Counted from the first letter of the stretch, positions 9,777 through 19,045 are shown. The stretch: DNA of 64,000 nt from Caryophanales bacterium UBA6877 (GCA_002451465.1 DKCJ01000003.1:52020-116019), one strand, 5' to 3'. Notes: generated from the letters alone by a model not told the origin. Made by a program: numbers and translations.

Positions 9777-10726
9777 TATTTAATATATCCACCAACAGTA
9801 AATAAATCTCTATTACCATTATAAAAATCAGAAATTTTCATCATTTTTTTGCCTGGTTTTTGAATAGAGAGTATTTGAATTATATTATCACTTGTACCAA
9901 TATAGAGACCGGTCTTATCATATCTATATACTTTACCAATATCATACTTAATATTTACTATTTTACTACTATCAACTTTATAATTTAATCCATTATAAAT
10001 AAAATAACATCCAGGGTTACTTGTTAAAGCTCTAATTTGGTTATGAATTTTTATCGCACTATTTTCAAAAGAAATGCATTGGTTTTCAGGTTTAATCTTT
10101 GAAGTAAATGTTACTAAATTTTCATCTTGAACTTCACCCTTATTCTCACCACTTATATATGAAGGCAATCCTTCAACCAATGTCTCAAAAGCGCAATCAG
10201 CAAGTTTAGTTATTAGTGAATCATAATTATCATCATCATTAATTGGAATCTCTTTTTTATAATACATTCTTCCAGCATCCATTTTGTCCACCATTTGCAT
10301 TAATGTAATGCCAGTTACCTTATCACCATTCAATAAAGAATACTGTATAGGTGCAGCACCTCTATATTTTGGAAGTAAAGAACCATGCAAATTAACGCAG
10401 CCAAACCTAGGAATTTCAAGCATTTCATGTGGTATAATTTGTCCATAAGCAAGACAAACAATTAAATCAGGTTTTAAATCTTTTATAAACTTATAATCCA
10501 TACGAATCTTCAAAGGTTGATAAACAGGTATGTTGTACTTTGTAGCAACAACTTTAGTTGGAACTGGTTCCAATATCTTTTTCCGACCAACTGGTTTATC
10601 TATCTGTGCTACAACACCAATGACGTTATAGCCATTTTCAATTATTTTTTCTAAAACTATCGCACTAATTTTAGGCGTTCCCAACCATAAAATTCTAATT
10701 TTTTTAATTTCAATTAAGTTTTCCAT
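9776..10726 (-). CDS. fmt: Methionyl-tRNA formyltransferase
   Basis: Fmt formylates initiator Met-tRNA. The 316-residue protein has the formyltransferase core with LWLGTPK near the N-terminus, NLHGSLLPKYRGAAPIQ around the catalytic His/Asp region, and TLMQMVDKMDAG, then the C-terminal OB-like domain. I prefer the ATG at 10726 over the upstream ATG at 10741 because a TATAAT box ends 6 nt before it, as in other leaderless starts in this window. The adjacent def gene seen in many genomes is absent. Confidence 0.95.
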   Translation of the reverse strand: MENLIEIKKIRILWLGTPKISAIVLEKIIENGYNVIGVVAQIDKPVGRKKILEPVPTKVVATKYNIPVYQPLKIRMDYKFIKDLKPDLIVCLAYGQIIPHEMLEIPRFGCVNLHGSLLPKYRGAAPIQYSLLNGDKVTGITLMQMVDKMDAGRMYYKKEIPINDDDNYDSLITKLADCAFETLVEGLPSYISGENKGEVQDENLVTFTSKIKPENQCISFENSAIKIHNQIRALTSNPGCYFIYNGLNYKVDSSKIVNIKYDIGKVYRYDKTGLYIGTSDNIIQILSIQKPGKKMMKISDFYNGNRDLFTVGGYIK

Positions 10727-10732
10727 ATGGAT

Positions 10733-10738
10733 ATTATA
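10733..10738 (-). promoter_or_regulatory. -10 box of fmt, leaderless configuration
   Basis: TATAAT lies 6 nt before the ATG at 10726 with no Shine-Dalgarno sequence. A second TATAAT occurs at 10760-10755 and would place transcription near the alternative ATG at 10741, so the true start is uncertain by five codons. Confidence 0.5.
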
Positions 10739-10799
10739 CATTAATAAAGCTTAAATTATAGTTTTTAGATAAATAAAAACATTTTTTAAGCAATGTTAT

Positions 10800-10828
10800 T
10801 TGATTTTTATGTATCTTTTTACTATAAT
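10800..10828 (+). promoter_or_regulatory. Promoter of rpsT
   Basis: TTGATT (10800-10805), a 17-nt spacer and TATAAT (10823-10828) precede rpsT. GAAAGGA is a good ribosome site 7 nt before the ATG at 10855. Confidence 0.85.
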
Positions 10829-10854
10829 TTTAGGCGTATTGAAAGGAAATCATT

Positions 10855-11115
10855 ATGGCGAATATTAAATCACAAAAAAAGAGAATACTTACAAACGAAA
10901 AAGCTCGTGTTAGAAATGTTCACTGCAAATCAAAATTAAGAACCGCAATAAAAGTTGTAAAAGCAGATGTTGAAAAGAAAGACAAAGAAGCAGCTCAAAA
11001 AGATCTTAAATTAGCAGTTTCATTAATCGATCGTTCCGTTGCAAAAGGAATTCAACATAAAAAGACAGCAGCAAGACAAAAAGCTGAAATCCAACATTTA
11101 GTTAATTCTTTATAA
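10855..11115 (+). CDS. rpsT: 30S ribosomal protein S20
   Basis: S20 is a primary 16S rRNA-binding protein of the small subunit. The 86-residue, very basic, all-helical protein begins MANIKSQKKRI and contains the conserved SLIDRSVAKGIQHKKTAARQ segment. It is monocistronic with its own promoter and terminator. It lies next to holA on the opposite strand, as in many Bacillota. Confidence 0.97.
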   Translation: MANIKSQKKRILTNEKARVRNVHCKSKLRTAIKVVKADVEKKDKEAAQKDLKLAVSLIDRSVAKGIQHKKTAARQKAEIQHLVNSL

Positions 11116-11120
11116 ATAAT

Positions 11121-11142
11121 ACCTCGCTATGCGAGGTTTTTA
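11121..11142 (+). terminator. Intrinsic terminator of rpsT
   Basis: A perfect 7-bp stem ACCTCGC/GCGAGGT with a 3-nt loop is followed by TTTTATTTTT. On the opposite strand it could also help end the comEC-holA transcript, although the T-run there is weaker. Confidence 0.9.
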
Positions 11143-11147
11143 TTTTT

Positions 11148-12104
11148 CTAAAAATTCGCTATAAATAATTCAAAACCAAAATATTTATCAATTTGACTAT
11201 GTTTTATATCTCTATCTAACTCAAATAATTTATCAATCGCTCTAGACAATGTTTCTCGTTTTATATTTTTAAAGCTCATAATATTCATCCTAACAAAATA
11301 AGGATTAGCTCCTATTTCAGAAGCAATCGCTCCAAATGAAAGATTTTTATCATAAAGATACAAAATCTTATCTAATAATATTAGTTGATTAGCAAAAATA
11401 GCGATTAAAACAACAGGATCAGCATTTTTTGCGGTTTGTAAATCTCTAAAGATTTCAATTGCCCTAATTTTGTTGTTGCGCAATAAAGCGTTTTGTAATT
11501 CAAAAATGTCGTTATTTAAAGGTTTAGTAAAAATATTTTTAACATCCTCTAAATATATATGATCTTGTTTATAAAGTAGTAATTTTTTACTTTCATTAAT
11601 AAAAGTATTGAAATCTCCATTACTCCTTTTGCAAATTTCTTCAATTGCACTATCTTCAATTAAAACATTCTTTTTCTTAAAAAATAACGAAACTTGTTTA
11701 GGCCACTCACTTTCGGTTAAATCTTTACAAAAAATGATATTTTTTTCATTAATAGACTTATATATTCTGCTCTTACTATCTAATTTTTTCTCATTAACAA
11801 CATTAAAAATTAATATAGTATTTTTATTTTCGTTTTTTAAATAATCAATTAACTTATTGGAATATGAAAATTTACCCTCAACTCTTTCGCCTGTCAAAAA
11901 ATTACAATTTTCAACAACAATTACCTTTAAGTTATTATATAAAGAATACTGCTCACATTCGTCTAAAAGTTCATCTTCAGTAATTTTAGTAGAATCAAAA
12001 TAAATACTCTCTACATCACCACTATTTTTGGTTTTATCCTCGATAAGTTTCTTTGTTTGTTTTTTAACTAATAATTGTTGTGAACCATAAACTATAAATG
12101 CCAT
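11148..12104 (-). CDS. holA: DNA polymerase III delta subunit
   Basis: HolA is the clamp-loader wrench that opens the beta clamp. The 318-residue protein has the HolA N-terminal AAA-like fold without Walker motifs (YGSQQLLVKKQTKKLIE near the start) and the helical C-terminal domain with DPVVLIAIFANQL. Length matches the family. It starts 18 nt after the comEC stop. The comEA-comEC-holA-rpsT order is typical of Bacillota. Confidence 0.92.
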   Translation of the reverse strand: MAFIVYGSQQLLVKKQTKKLIEDKTKNSGDVESIYFDSTKITEDELLDECEQYSLYNNLKVIVVENCNFLTGERVEGKFSYSNKLIDYLKNENKNTILIFNVVNEKKLDSKSRIYKSINEKNIIFCKDLTESEWPKQVSLFFKKKNVLIEDSAIEEICKRSNGDFNTFINESKKLLLYKQDHIYLEDVKNIFTKPLNNDIFELQNALLRNNKIRAIEIFRDLQTAKNADPVVLIAIFANQLILLDKILYLYDKNLSFGAIASEIGANPYFVRMNIMSFKNIKRETLSRAIDKLFELDRDIKHSQIDKYFGFELFIANF

Positions 12105-12121
12105 GTATTTATTCTACACTT

Positions 12122-14158
12122 TTAGCACCAAAATTTATACTTAATTGTTCCTTCGATGTCGGTTCGTTTTATCTTTACATTATACTTATTCAAAATATCG
12201 ATTACCTCTTTATGGGGATGGTTATAAAAATTTTTATAACCACAACTTATGATAGCTTCTTTAGGTTTAATGGTTTTAACGAATTCTTCGCATGTTGAGG
12301 TATTACTTCCATGGTGACCCACTTTTAAATAATCGCACTTTATATTTTTATTATCTTTTATAATTTTTTTCTCAATTTCTTTAGGAGCATCGCCCATTAG
12401 TAAAAAACTATTATTTTTTATTTTAAAATTCAAAACTAATGAATTATAGTTTTCATCATAATTAAAATTTCTGTATATATTTAAATTTTCAAATTCAAGT
12501 CCACCAATATTTATTGTAGTAAAGTTATTCTCACTTATAATTCTTTTTATTTTAAAAAATTTATTTAAATTACCTAAAGCACCATAATGATCATAATCTT
12601 TATGAGTAATAAATACTGCATCTATCAAATAAATTCTATTTTGTTTTAAATATGGAATTATATTATTTATAGCAAGATCGGTGTATTTTAATCCGCCAGT
12701 ATCTACTAAGATAGTTTTGTTACGATAGCGTATTAAAGTTGAATCTCCTTGACCAATATTTAAAAAATCAACTTCAGCAGTCATTGTGTTATTTATAGGC
12801 AATATATAAAAACAACAAAAAATACATACAAATTTAATAATATTTTTAAATATACTGGTATTATTTATTTCCAAGAAATACAAAATCATTATCAAAATAA
12901 AAAAATAACAAAGAATTATCAACTGATTTAATTTTGGAACATTAATATCAAAATATCTAAAATTTATACTCTTAATAAATTTTATTAAAAAGCAATTAAA
13001 ATTTGCATGAACTGATATATTTCCAAAACTTAATAATAAAAATAGATAAAAAATAAAAATAAATTTAAATAAAAAAGATAATAAATAACCACTAATACTA
13101 TTGAATATATTAATAGTATTTGTATTATTAATTGAAAAAGGTAAGGTTATAAAAAATAACACGATATAAAAAGCAATTCTTTTTTTAATCTTTTTACATC
13201 GATTAAACAACAAATTACTATAACTAATTATTATTGAAATCAAAAAAGACAGATAAAAAGCTGTACTAAAAACAATAAATGGATCAATTATTATAAATAA
13301 AATACCTAAAATTGATATTCTTTCATTTTTTGAAAAATAATTATTAAAATTATATTTATTTATCATTCTGAAAACATAGAATGCAACTACCCTTATTGTT
13401 GTAAATCTTGTTATATTAATTATTAGAAAAGGCGTAAATAAAATTAATGATAAAATTTCAGAGACTTTTTTTGTAAATTTTAATTCAAAAAGCTTAACAA
13501 ATGTATATAAAAAGAAATTTAAATAAACTCCAGAAACACTAAAAAGTGAAAATAAATTTAAAATTTTTACCTGATTAGCAAAATCATTATTATAATCAAA
13601 TTCGCTAAATAATATCCCTCCAACCAAAGCTTTTTGTTCTAAAGTATCAAATTTAGATAAAATTGATTCTTTAAAACTATAAAATTGAATAGGAAAACCA
13701 ACGATAACATCGACATTTTCTAAATTTAAGGACTTGAAGATACCTTTATTTATAAGATATTTATTAAAATCGAAACCACTTTCTAAAGTTGAAAAATGAA
13801 AGTTTTCTTGCTTTCCAGTCAAAATAATTAGATCTAACTCATCTATCGTTGAGCCTTTATAACTTACATAAAATTTCTTTAGTCCGTTAAAAAATACAAA
13901 ATAATTATCTTTTTTATCTAAAACTATTCCAAAATATTTGTTAGTTTCAAATAGTGAAATCTTAGAAATGAAATATTTTGTAAAACAAAATGTAATTAGA
14001 ATAATTACAATAATTATTGTTTTTTTATCTAATTTATACCTATTAAATAAATTGATAAGCGCAAATAAAATAAAAATTATTCCATATAAAAAAGTATCAT
14101 AATTAGTTAATAAAATACACGAAACACAAATAAGAAAATATATAAATAACTTACTCAT
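12122..14158 (-). CDS. comEC: Competence DNA channel protein ComEC/Rec2
   Basis: ComEC forms the inner-membrane pore for single-stranded DNA uptake during transformation. The 678-residue protein has an N-terminal hydrophobic pair with a soluble OB-like region, the multi-span Competence domain, then further spans and a C-terminal metallo-beta-lactamase-like domain (VDTGG, then HKDYDHYG as the HxDxDH metal motif, and GHHGS). The family is usually 650-780 residues, so it is complete. It overlaps comEA by 8 nt. No type IV pilus or ComF genes are visible in the window. Confidence 0.95.
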   Translation of the reverse strand: MSKLFIYFLICVSCILLTNYDTFLYGIIFILFALINLFNRYKLDKKTIIIVIILITFCFTKYFISKISLFETNKYFGIVLDKKDNYFVFFNGLKKFYVSYKGSTIDELDLIILTGKQENFHFSTLESGFDFNKYLINKGIFKSLNLENVDVIVGFPIQFYSFKESILSKFDTLEQKALVGGILFSEFDYNNDFANQVKILNLFSLFSVSGVYLNFFLYTFVKLFELKFTKKVSEILSLILFTPFLIINITRFTTIRVVAFYVFRMINKYNFNNYFSKNERISILGILFIIIDPFIVFSTAFYLSFLISIIISYSNLLFNRCKKIKKRIAFYIVLFFITLPFSINNTNTINIFNSISGYLLSFLFKFIFIFYLFLLLSFGNISVHANFNCFLIKFIKSINFRYFDINVPKLNQLIILCYFFILIMILYFLEINNTSIFKNIIKFVCIFCCFYILPINNTMTAEVDFLNIGQGDSTLIRYRNKTILVDTGGLKYTDLAINNIIPYLKQNRIYLIDAVFITHKDYDHYGALGNLNKFFKIKRIISENNFTTINIGGLEFENLNIYRNFNYDENYNSLVLNFKIKNNSFLLMGDAPKEIEKKIIKDNKNIKCDYLKVGHHGSNTSTCEEFVKTIKPKEAIISCGYKNFYNHPHKEVIDILNKYNVKIKRTDIEGTIKYKFWC

Positions 14159-14714
14159 GTAATATGACGTAATCTTTTATTTGCTCAAATTTGCTATTTC
14201 CAACACCTTTTACATTTTTTAAAGATTCTATGGTATAAAATAATCCATTAACATCACGATATTCAACTATAGCATCACTTAATACATTTCCAATGCCACT
14301 AATAGTTTGTAAAGTCTCGCTATCATCAATATTTATATTAACTTTTTTGATTTCATCATCGCCACATACATCAGTAATATCAAACTTCGTTGGAATATAG
14401 TATGATTGTTCAACCTCTATTTTTGCTTCTAAATAATAACAACGATCATCAGCATTACTAGTTACACCACCTGCAGCATTAATTAAATCAGACATCGTAG
14501 CACCGTCTTTGTTTAATAAATATTTGCCAGGATTCACTACATTTCCTTTGATAGTAAACGCTCCTTTATCCTCGTCATCATTATAATCTATTGAATTTGG
14601 ATCATCTGTTTCTTGTGTAGGAAATAAAGAATTACTTAAGTTTGGATCAACAAACTGCATCACTATTATCCCAATAATCGTAACTATAACAACGCCTAAA
14701 ATAATTTTTAACAT
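14151..14714 (-). CDS. comEA: Competence DNA receptor ComEA
   Basis: ComEA is a membrane-anchored double-stranded DNA receptor. The 187-residue protein has one N-terminal transmembrane segment (residues 1-22), an acidic linker, an SLBB-like domain (about 50-115, including GKYLLNKDG and LINAAGGV) and a C-terminal helix-hairpin-helix DNA-binding pair (about 130-187, SGIGNVLSDAI and KNVKGVGNSKF). Its ribosome site AAGGAGG lies in the 3' arm of a hairpin, so expression may be gated. Confidence 0.94.
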   Translation of the reverse strand: MLKIILGVVIVTIIGIIVMQFVDPNLSNSLFPTQETDDPNSIDYNDDEDKGAFTIKGNVVNPGKYLLNKDGATMSDLINAAGGVTSNADDRCYYLEAKIEVEQSYYIPTKFDITDVCGDDEIKKVNINIDDSETLQTISGIGNVLSDAIVEYRDVNGLFYTIESLKNVKGVGNSKFEQIKDYVILHE

Positions 14715-14746
14715 AAAAAAACCTCCTTATACTATATATAAGGAGG
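14714..14746 (-). promoter_or_regulatory. Hairpin combining terminator shape with the comEA ribosome site
   Basis: On the minus strand CCTCCTTAT pairs perfectly (9 bp) with ATAAGGAGG across a 7-nt loop, followed by seven T residues and then the comEA ATG. It has the form of an intrinsic terminator for greA, yet its 3' arm is the comEA Shine-Dalgarno sequence. It could limit both transcription and translation of comEA-comEC. Confidence 0.8.
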
Positions 14747-14780
14747 GAATTTTGAAAATTTACCAAAATTTTATATTTTT

Positions 14781-15260
14781 TTAGTTAACTTCTAATATTT
14801 CGATTTCGTATGGTTCTTCAGCTTTAACTTTTACTTTGTCTCCAGCTTTTTTTCCAATCAAAGCGGCACCAAGTGCACATTCATTTGAAATCTTCATATG
14901 TTTTGGATCTGTTACTGGATCAGATTCAATTGACGAAACAATTTTAACTTCTTCAATTACACCAGTAGATAAGTCTTTAAAAGTAATTACACTTGATATA
15001 TTTATTGTTTTAGATTTTGACTTTTTCTCTTCAACAACTTTTGCATTAGCAAGAATCTCTTCAATCTCTTTAATACGTCCTTCAATTTGAGCTTGTTTAT
15101 TACGAGCTGCATCATAATCAGCATTTTCTGATAAATCGCCCATTGCACGAGCGTTATTTAATGCTTCAAGAACTTCTGGACGTTGAACATCAATTAAATC
15201 TCTATATTCTTTCTTAAGGTTTTCTAAACCTTCTTTAGTTAATTTAAATTCTTTACTCAT
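14781..15260 (-). CDS. greA: Transcription elongation factor GreA
   Basis: GreA stimulates transcript cleavage by backtracked RNA polymerase. The 159-residue protein has the N-terminal coiled coil (residues 1-75, including RAMGDLSENADYDAARN with the catalytic acidic tip) and the C-terminal FKBP-like domain (ALIGKKAGDKV). The ribosome site AAGGAGATG is 5-6 nt upstream, and a TATAAT lies at 15291-15286. The comEA hairpin follows its stop by about 35 nt. Confidence 0.96.
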   Translation of the reverse strand: MSKEFKLTKEGLENLKKEYRDLIDVQRPEVLEALNNARAMGDLSENADYDAARNKQAQIEGRIKEIEEILANAKVVEEKKSKSKTINISSVITFKDLSTGVIEEVKIVSSIESDPVTDPKHMKISNECALGAALIGKKAGDKVKVKAEEPYEIEILEVN

Positions 15261-15322
15261 AACATCTCCTTAATTTCGATTAAATATTATACCTTAAAAA
15301 TACTATATAATCCACATAAACT

Positions 15323-15589
15323 CTATTTTATTTTTTGAATTTGAGGATCTTCATTATATGCATCAAAAACTTCTTGTGCTTCTGCAAATTCATCAGGATC
15401 TGTAACTTCTAAAACTTCGTTATTTGCACCATATTTTAAAACATAGATGCTATCTTCATCACTTGAATCATAGGCAAAAACATAATCAGTATTGCGTTCA
15501 GGATTATGATATGTGAATAATACTTTCAATAAGTATTCAATGCCATCATCATCTTTTATAACAACTTCATTATCATTTAAATGATTCAT
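15323..15589 (-). CDS. DUF1292 family protein (YrzB-like)
   Basis: This acidic 88-residue protein has the DUF1292 pattern (VIKDDDGIEYLLKVLF, then YVFAYD and a DPDEFAEAQEVFD segment). The molecular function is unknown. Its place directly after ruvX and alaS matches the alaS-yrrK-yrzB order of Bacillus subtilis. The start overlaps the ruvX stop as ATGA, so translation is coupled. Confidence 0.88.
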   Translation of the reverse strand: MNHLNDNEVVIKDDDGIEYLLKVLFTYHNPERNTDYVFAYDSSDEDSIYVLKYGANNEVLEVTDPDEFAEAQEVFDAYNEDPQIQKIK

Positions 15590-16023
15590 ATCTTCTTTTC
15601 ATCTCCTTTATAATTTTTCAAAAAATCTTCTAGAATAACAACCGCACTATACATATCGATTACCTGCATAATTTTTTTCTCATTATATCCGCATTCTTTC
15701 AGTCTTTCACGAGCTTCAATAGTCGAATAAGATTCATCGAATCGATAAAATTTTATATCTTGGCAGTCGAGATTAGTATCACTAATAAACTTATCAACTG
15801 ACAAACATCTTACCCCTTTTTCTCGATCAATTTGTAAAGGATAACCGATAACAACATTAAAAATATTATTCTCTAAACAAATTTTAATTAAATGTTCTCT
15901 TGCAGATTTATAGTTACCATTATCAAATCTAAACTCCTCAAAAGGATGAGCGATACCTAAAATATCACTCCTTGCGATTCCCATTGTTTTAGTACCTAAA
16001 TCAACACAAAAATATTTAACCAT
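15586..16023 (-). CDS. ruvX: Putative pre-16S rRNA nuclease (YqgF/RuvX)
   Basis: YqgF proteins have an RNase H-like fold and are implicated in 16S rRNA 5' end processing. The 145-residue protein starts with the first acidic strand CVDLGTKTMGIARSD, has GYPLQIDREKG in the middle and FDESYSTIEA, and ends with an acidic helix segment (IDMYSAVVILEDFL). It lies 3 nt after alaS and its TGA stop overlaps the next ATG. Full length. Confidence 0.94.
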   Translation of the reverse strand: MVKYFCVDLGTKTMGIARSDILGIAHPFEEFRFDNGNYKSAREHLIKICLENNIFNVVIGYPLQIDREKGVRCLSVDKFISDTNLDCQDIKFYRFDESYSTIEARERLKECGYNEKKIMQVIDMYSAVVILEDFLKNYKGDEKKI

Positions 16024-16026
16024 AAT

Positions 16027-18618
16027 TTATTTTAAAACATTTGTTTTTGCAGTAACAAGATTTTTAAGAGAAAGAACATTACCTTTAGATAAATCTGGTC
16101 TTCCTCCACCCGCACCACCCAATACATCAGTAACAATTTTTAATATATCTTTTGATTTTTTACCATTTTGGACAAGATCTTTACCAATACCACAAATTAT
16201 TGGATGTCTTCCACCATCATCACCTATTAATATGATTGTATAATCAGTAGCCTTAACTTTTAAAGAATCGTAAATTTTAAGCAATGCATCCATGTTGTAA
16301 TCTTTTAAATATTCAAATAAAACATGAGAATTATTAAAAGATGTTTCGAGTTCTTTTACTTTTGCTTTAGTTAAGTCATCAAATAAAATTTTATATTTTT
16401 CTTGTAAAGCCTCATACTGATGCTCAATAGTTTTAACCCTATCTAAAACTTCTTTATAACTCTTAGCTTCAACATTTTCTTTAACCTCATTAAAAAGTTC
16501 TTCACGTTGTTTTAATAATTCATAAGCTTCAAATGATGTTTTAGCTTGGATTCTTCTAACACCATTTGCGATGCTGCCTTCTGATTCAATGACAAATAAA
16601 CCAATATCAGCAGTGTTTTTAACGTGACTACCTCCACAAAATTCTTTTGAAACCTCCCCGAATTCAACAACCCTTACTTCTTTACCATATTTTTCATCAA
16701 AAAGTGATAAAGCTCCGGTCTTTTTAGCTTCTTCAATAGGCAAAATTTTAGTAACATTAGGAATTCCCTTACGTATGTATTCATTAACAGTTTTTTCAAC
16801 TTTTTTGAGGTCACTATCACTAATTTTTTCAAAATGAGTGAAATCAAATCTTAAATAATCTTCATTTACAAGACTACCTTTTTGTTTCACATCATCACCT
16901 AAAACACTCATTAATGCACTTTGCAATAAGTGTGTTGCACTATGATTCTTTGCAATATCGAAATGTTTTTGCTCGTTTACATATAAAGAGAAAACATCAC
17001 CCACTTTAATGCTTCCATAGAGAACTTTCACATTATGAAGATGTTGTTTATTAGGAGCACTATGAACATCAACAACTTCCGCTCTAGTATTGCTATTTTC
17101 AATATAACCTGTATCAGCAACTTGACCACCCATTTCTGCATAGAAATTAGTAACATCAAAAACAACATTACCTTCATCGCTAATTTCATCAACTTTTACA
17201 CCATTTTTAAATAATCCAATTACTTTTGAAGTTATTGTTTTTGAATCATAAGTATATGTTGATGATTCTTTAAAATCTAATAAATCCTTTGATTGGATAT
17301 TAAATGATTCAATATTTTTACGATTATTTCGTGCTAATTCCTTTTGATGCTCTAAACATTCATTAAATTTATCTATATCAACTGAAACTCCATTATCTGA
17401 ACAAATTTCTTTTGTGAGTTCAATTGGGAATCCATAAGTATCATAAAGTTTAAAAGCATTTTCTCCACTTAATACTTTAGTATTCTTAATTAAATCACTT
17501 AAAATCTCTTCCCCACTATTAAGTGTTTTAATAAACTTTTCTTCTTCATTTTTTATCATTTTCTTAACCATATCTTTTTTATCTTCTAAATATGGGTAAA
17601 AACATTTCATATTATCACAAACTACATCGACTAATTTGTATAAAAATGGCTCATATAATCCTAATTTTTGACCATATCTCATCGCTCTACGTAATACACG
17701 TCTTAAAACATAACCACGTCCTTCATTAGAGAACATTGCTCCATCAGCAAGTGCAAAAGTACAACTTCTAATATGATCAGCAATAACTCTATAAGGCATC
17801 AAATATTCACCTTCGTAAGGTTTATTACATAACTTTTGTGTAACTTCAATATAAGGATAAAATAAATCCGTTTCAAAATTTGTTTCAGTTTCTTGCATTA
17901 CACAAGTAATTCTTTCAAGACCAGCGCCTGTATCAATATTTTTATGAGGCAATTCCTTATAATCTTCTCTTTTTACACCATTAACAGCATTAAATTGTGA
18001 GAAAACAATGCCCCAAATTTCAATATATCTATCGTTTTCAAGGTCTTTTGCTAATAAATCTATACCTATATGATTTGGATCATACTTTTCGCCACGATCA
18101 AAAAATACTTCAGTATTAGGACCACATGGACCTTCGCCTATTTGCCAATAATTACCTTCCAATGGTATTAAATGACTCTCCTCACATCCATGTTCCATCC
18201 AATATTTTTTGGTTTCATGATCACTTGGATGATATGTAAAATATAATTTATCTTTAGGTAAAGCAAAATATTTATCACTTGTTAAAATTTCCCAAGCAAA
18301 TGCAATTGCCTCTTTTCTAAAATAATCACCAATAGAGAAATTACCAAGCATTTCGAAAAAAGTATGATGTCTAGCGGTTCTTCCAACATTATCAATATCG
18401 TTAGTTCTAATACATTTTTGAACATTTGTAATTCTTTTGCATTCTGGAACCTCACTACCATCAAAATATTTCTTTAAAGCAGCAACACCAGCATTTATCC
18501 ACAATAATGTAGGATCATTATGAGGTATCAAACTTGCACCAGGCTCAACAGCATGTCCTTTTGATTTAAAAAAATCTAACCACATTTGTCTAATTTCTTG
18601 TGATGTCATTTTTCTCAT
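16027..18618 (-). CDS. alaS: Alanyl-tRNA synthetase
   Basis: AlaS charges tRNA-Ala. The 863-residue protein has the class II core (motif near residues 10-60, EPGASLIPHNDPTLLW; motif 3 with GAGLERI), the editing domain with zinc-type residues NHSATHLLQSAL and CGGSHVKNT, and the C-terminal oligomerisation region with a GGRPDLSKG stretch. It matches family length. Its long leader is a T-box riboswitch with a candidate alanine specifier. It is the first gene of the alaS-ruvX-DUF1292 operon. The ribosome site AAGGAG is 9 nt from the ATG. Confidence 0.98.
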   Translation of the reverse strand: MRKMTSQEIRQMWLDFFKSKGHAVEPGASLIPHNDPTLLWINAGVAALKKYFDGSEVPECKRITNVQKCIRTNDIDNVGRTARHHTFFEMLGNFSIGDYFRKEAIAFAWEILTSDKYFALPKDKLYFTYHPSDHETKKYWMEHGCEESHLIPLEGNYWQIGEGPCGPNTEVFFDRGEKYDPNHIGIDLLAKDLENDRYIEIWGIVFSQFNAVNGVKREDYKELPHKNIDTGAGLERITCVMQETETNFETDLFYPYIEVTQKLCNKPYEGEYLMPYRVIADHIRSCTFALADGAMFSNEGRGYVLRRVLRRAMRYGQKLGLYEPFLYKLVDVVCDNMKCFYPYLEDKKDMVKKMIKNEEEKFIKTLNSGEEILSDLIKNTKVLSGENAFKLYDTYGFPIELTKEICSDNGVSVDIDKFNECLEHQKELARNNRKNIESFNIQSKDLLDFKESSTYTYDSKTITSKVIGLFKNGVKVDEISDEGNVVFDVTNFYAEMGGQVADTGYIENSNTRAEVVDVHSAPNKQHLHNVKVLYGSIKVGDVFSLYVNEQKHFDIAKNHSATHLLQSALMSVLGDDVKQKGSLVNEDYLRFDFTHFEKISDSDLKKVEKTVNEYIRKGIPNVTKILPIEEAKKTGALSLFDEKYGKEVRVVEFGEVSKEFCGGSHVKNTADIGLFVIESEGSIANGVRRIQAKTSFEAYELLKQREELFNEVKENVEAKSYKEVLDRVKTIEHQYEALQEKYKILFDDLTKAKVKELETSFNNSHVLFEYLKDYNMDALLKIYDSLKVKATDYTIILIGDDGGRHPIICGIGKDLVQNGKKSKDILKIVTDVLGGAGGGRPDLSKGNVLSLKNLVTAKTNVLK

Positions 18619-18639
18619 ATCTAATTCTCCTTAAAAATA

Positions 18640-18828
18640 AAAAAAGTTCCTAATCATAGGAACGATTAATTCGCGGTACCATCCTAATTCTTTTTCAAGC
18701 ACTTAATTAATTACTTTAACGCAGTAAACGGGCTCTTAACCTCTTAAAGGAAATGGCTTGTTTATTACTCTTAAGTTCTTACACCAAACGAACTCTCTCT
18801 AGAAAGATTCCTAAACTTATTTTCCGAA
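18640..18828 (-). ncRNA. T-box riboswitch leader of alaS
   Basis: The minus strand carries the T-box core TGGTACCGCG (around 18680-18671), the stem I element GGTGTAAGAAC, and a terminator stem GTTCCTA/TAGGAAC (18663-18646) followed by TTTTTTTATTTTT. An alternative AGGA/TCCT pairing gives the antiterminator. The trinucleotide GCC at 18757-18755, upstream of a CTTTAAGAG run, is the likely specifier and codes for alanine. Uncharged tRNA-Ala should stabilise the antiterminator and switch on alaS. Confidence 0.93.
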
Positions 18829-18831
18829 AAC

Positions 18832-18860
18832 ATTATATTAAAAAATAACATTTTTGTAAA
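18832..18860 (-). promoter_or_regulatory. Promoter of the alaS T-box transcript
   Basis: TTTACA (18860-18855), a 17-nt spacer and TATAAT (18837-18832) lie just upstream of the T-box leader on the minus strand. Confidence 0.85.
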
Positions 18861-18872
18861 CAATTATCGTAT

Positions 18873-18972
18873 TTACCGAAATTTACTAGTAGATACTTTT
18901 AATATACTAGTTTTCTACTATTTTTATGATAATACCGAATTAAAATGAAAAATACCGAATTATTATTCGGTA
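18873..18972. repeat. Cluster of TACCGAA(T) motifs upstream of the alaS promoter
   Basis: The motif TACCGAA occurs at 18874, 18933 and 18953 in the plus direction and as ATTCGGTA at 18965-18972. The 12-mer AATACCGAATTA is repeated exactly with a 20-bp period (18931 and 18951), and the last two copies form an inverted pair. The block lies upstream of the alaS -35 box and downstream of mnmA. It could be a protein-binding array or a hairpin; no gene is present in 18841-19045. Confidence 0.55.
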
Positions 18973-19001
18973 AAAAAAGTACTTTTTATAAAAAAGTACT
19001 T
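18972..19001 (-). terminator. Terminator of dtd-mnmA
   Basis: An AT-rich inverted repeat AAGTACTTTTT...AAAAAGTACTT is followed on the minus strand by a run of T. It lies about 45 nt after the mnmA stop. Confidence 0.7.
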
Positions 19002-19045
19002 ATTTTTATCCCTAAATTAGTCTTGAATTATCACTACTATTACTA

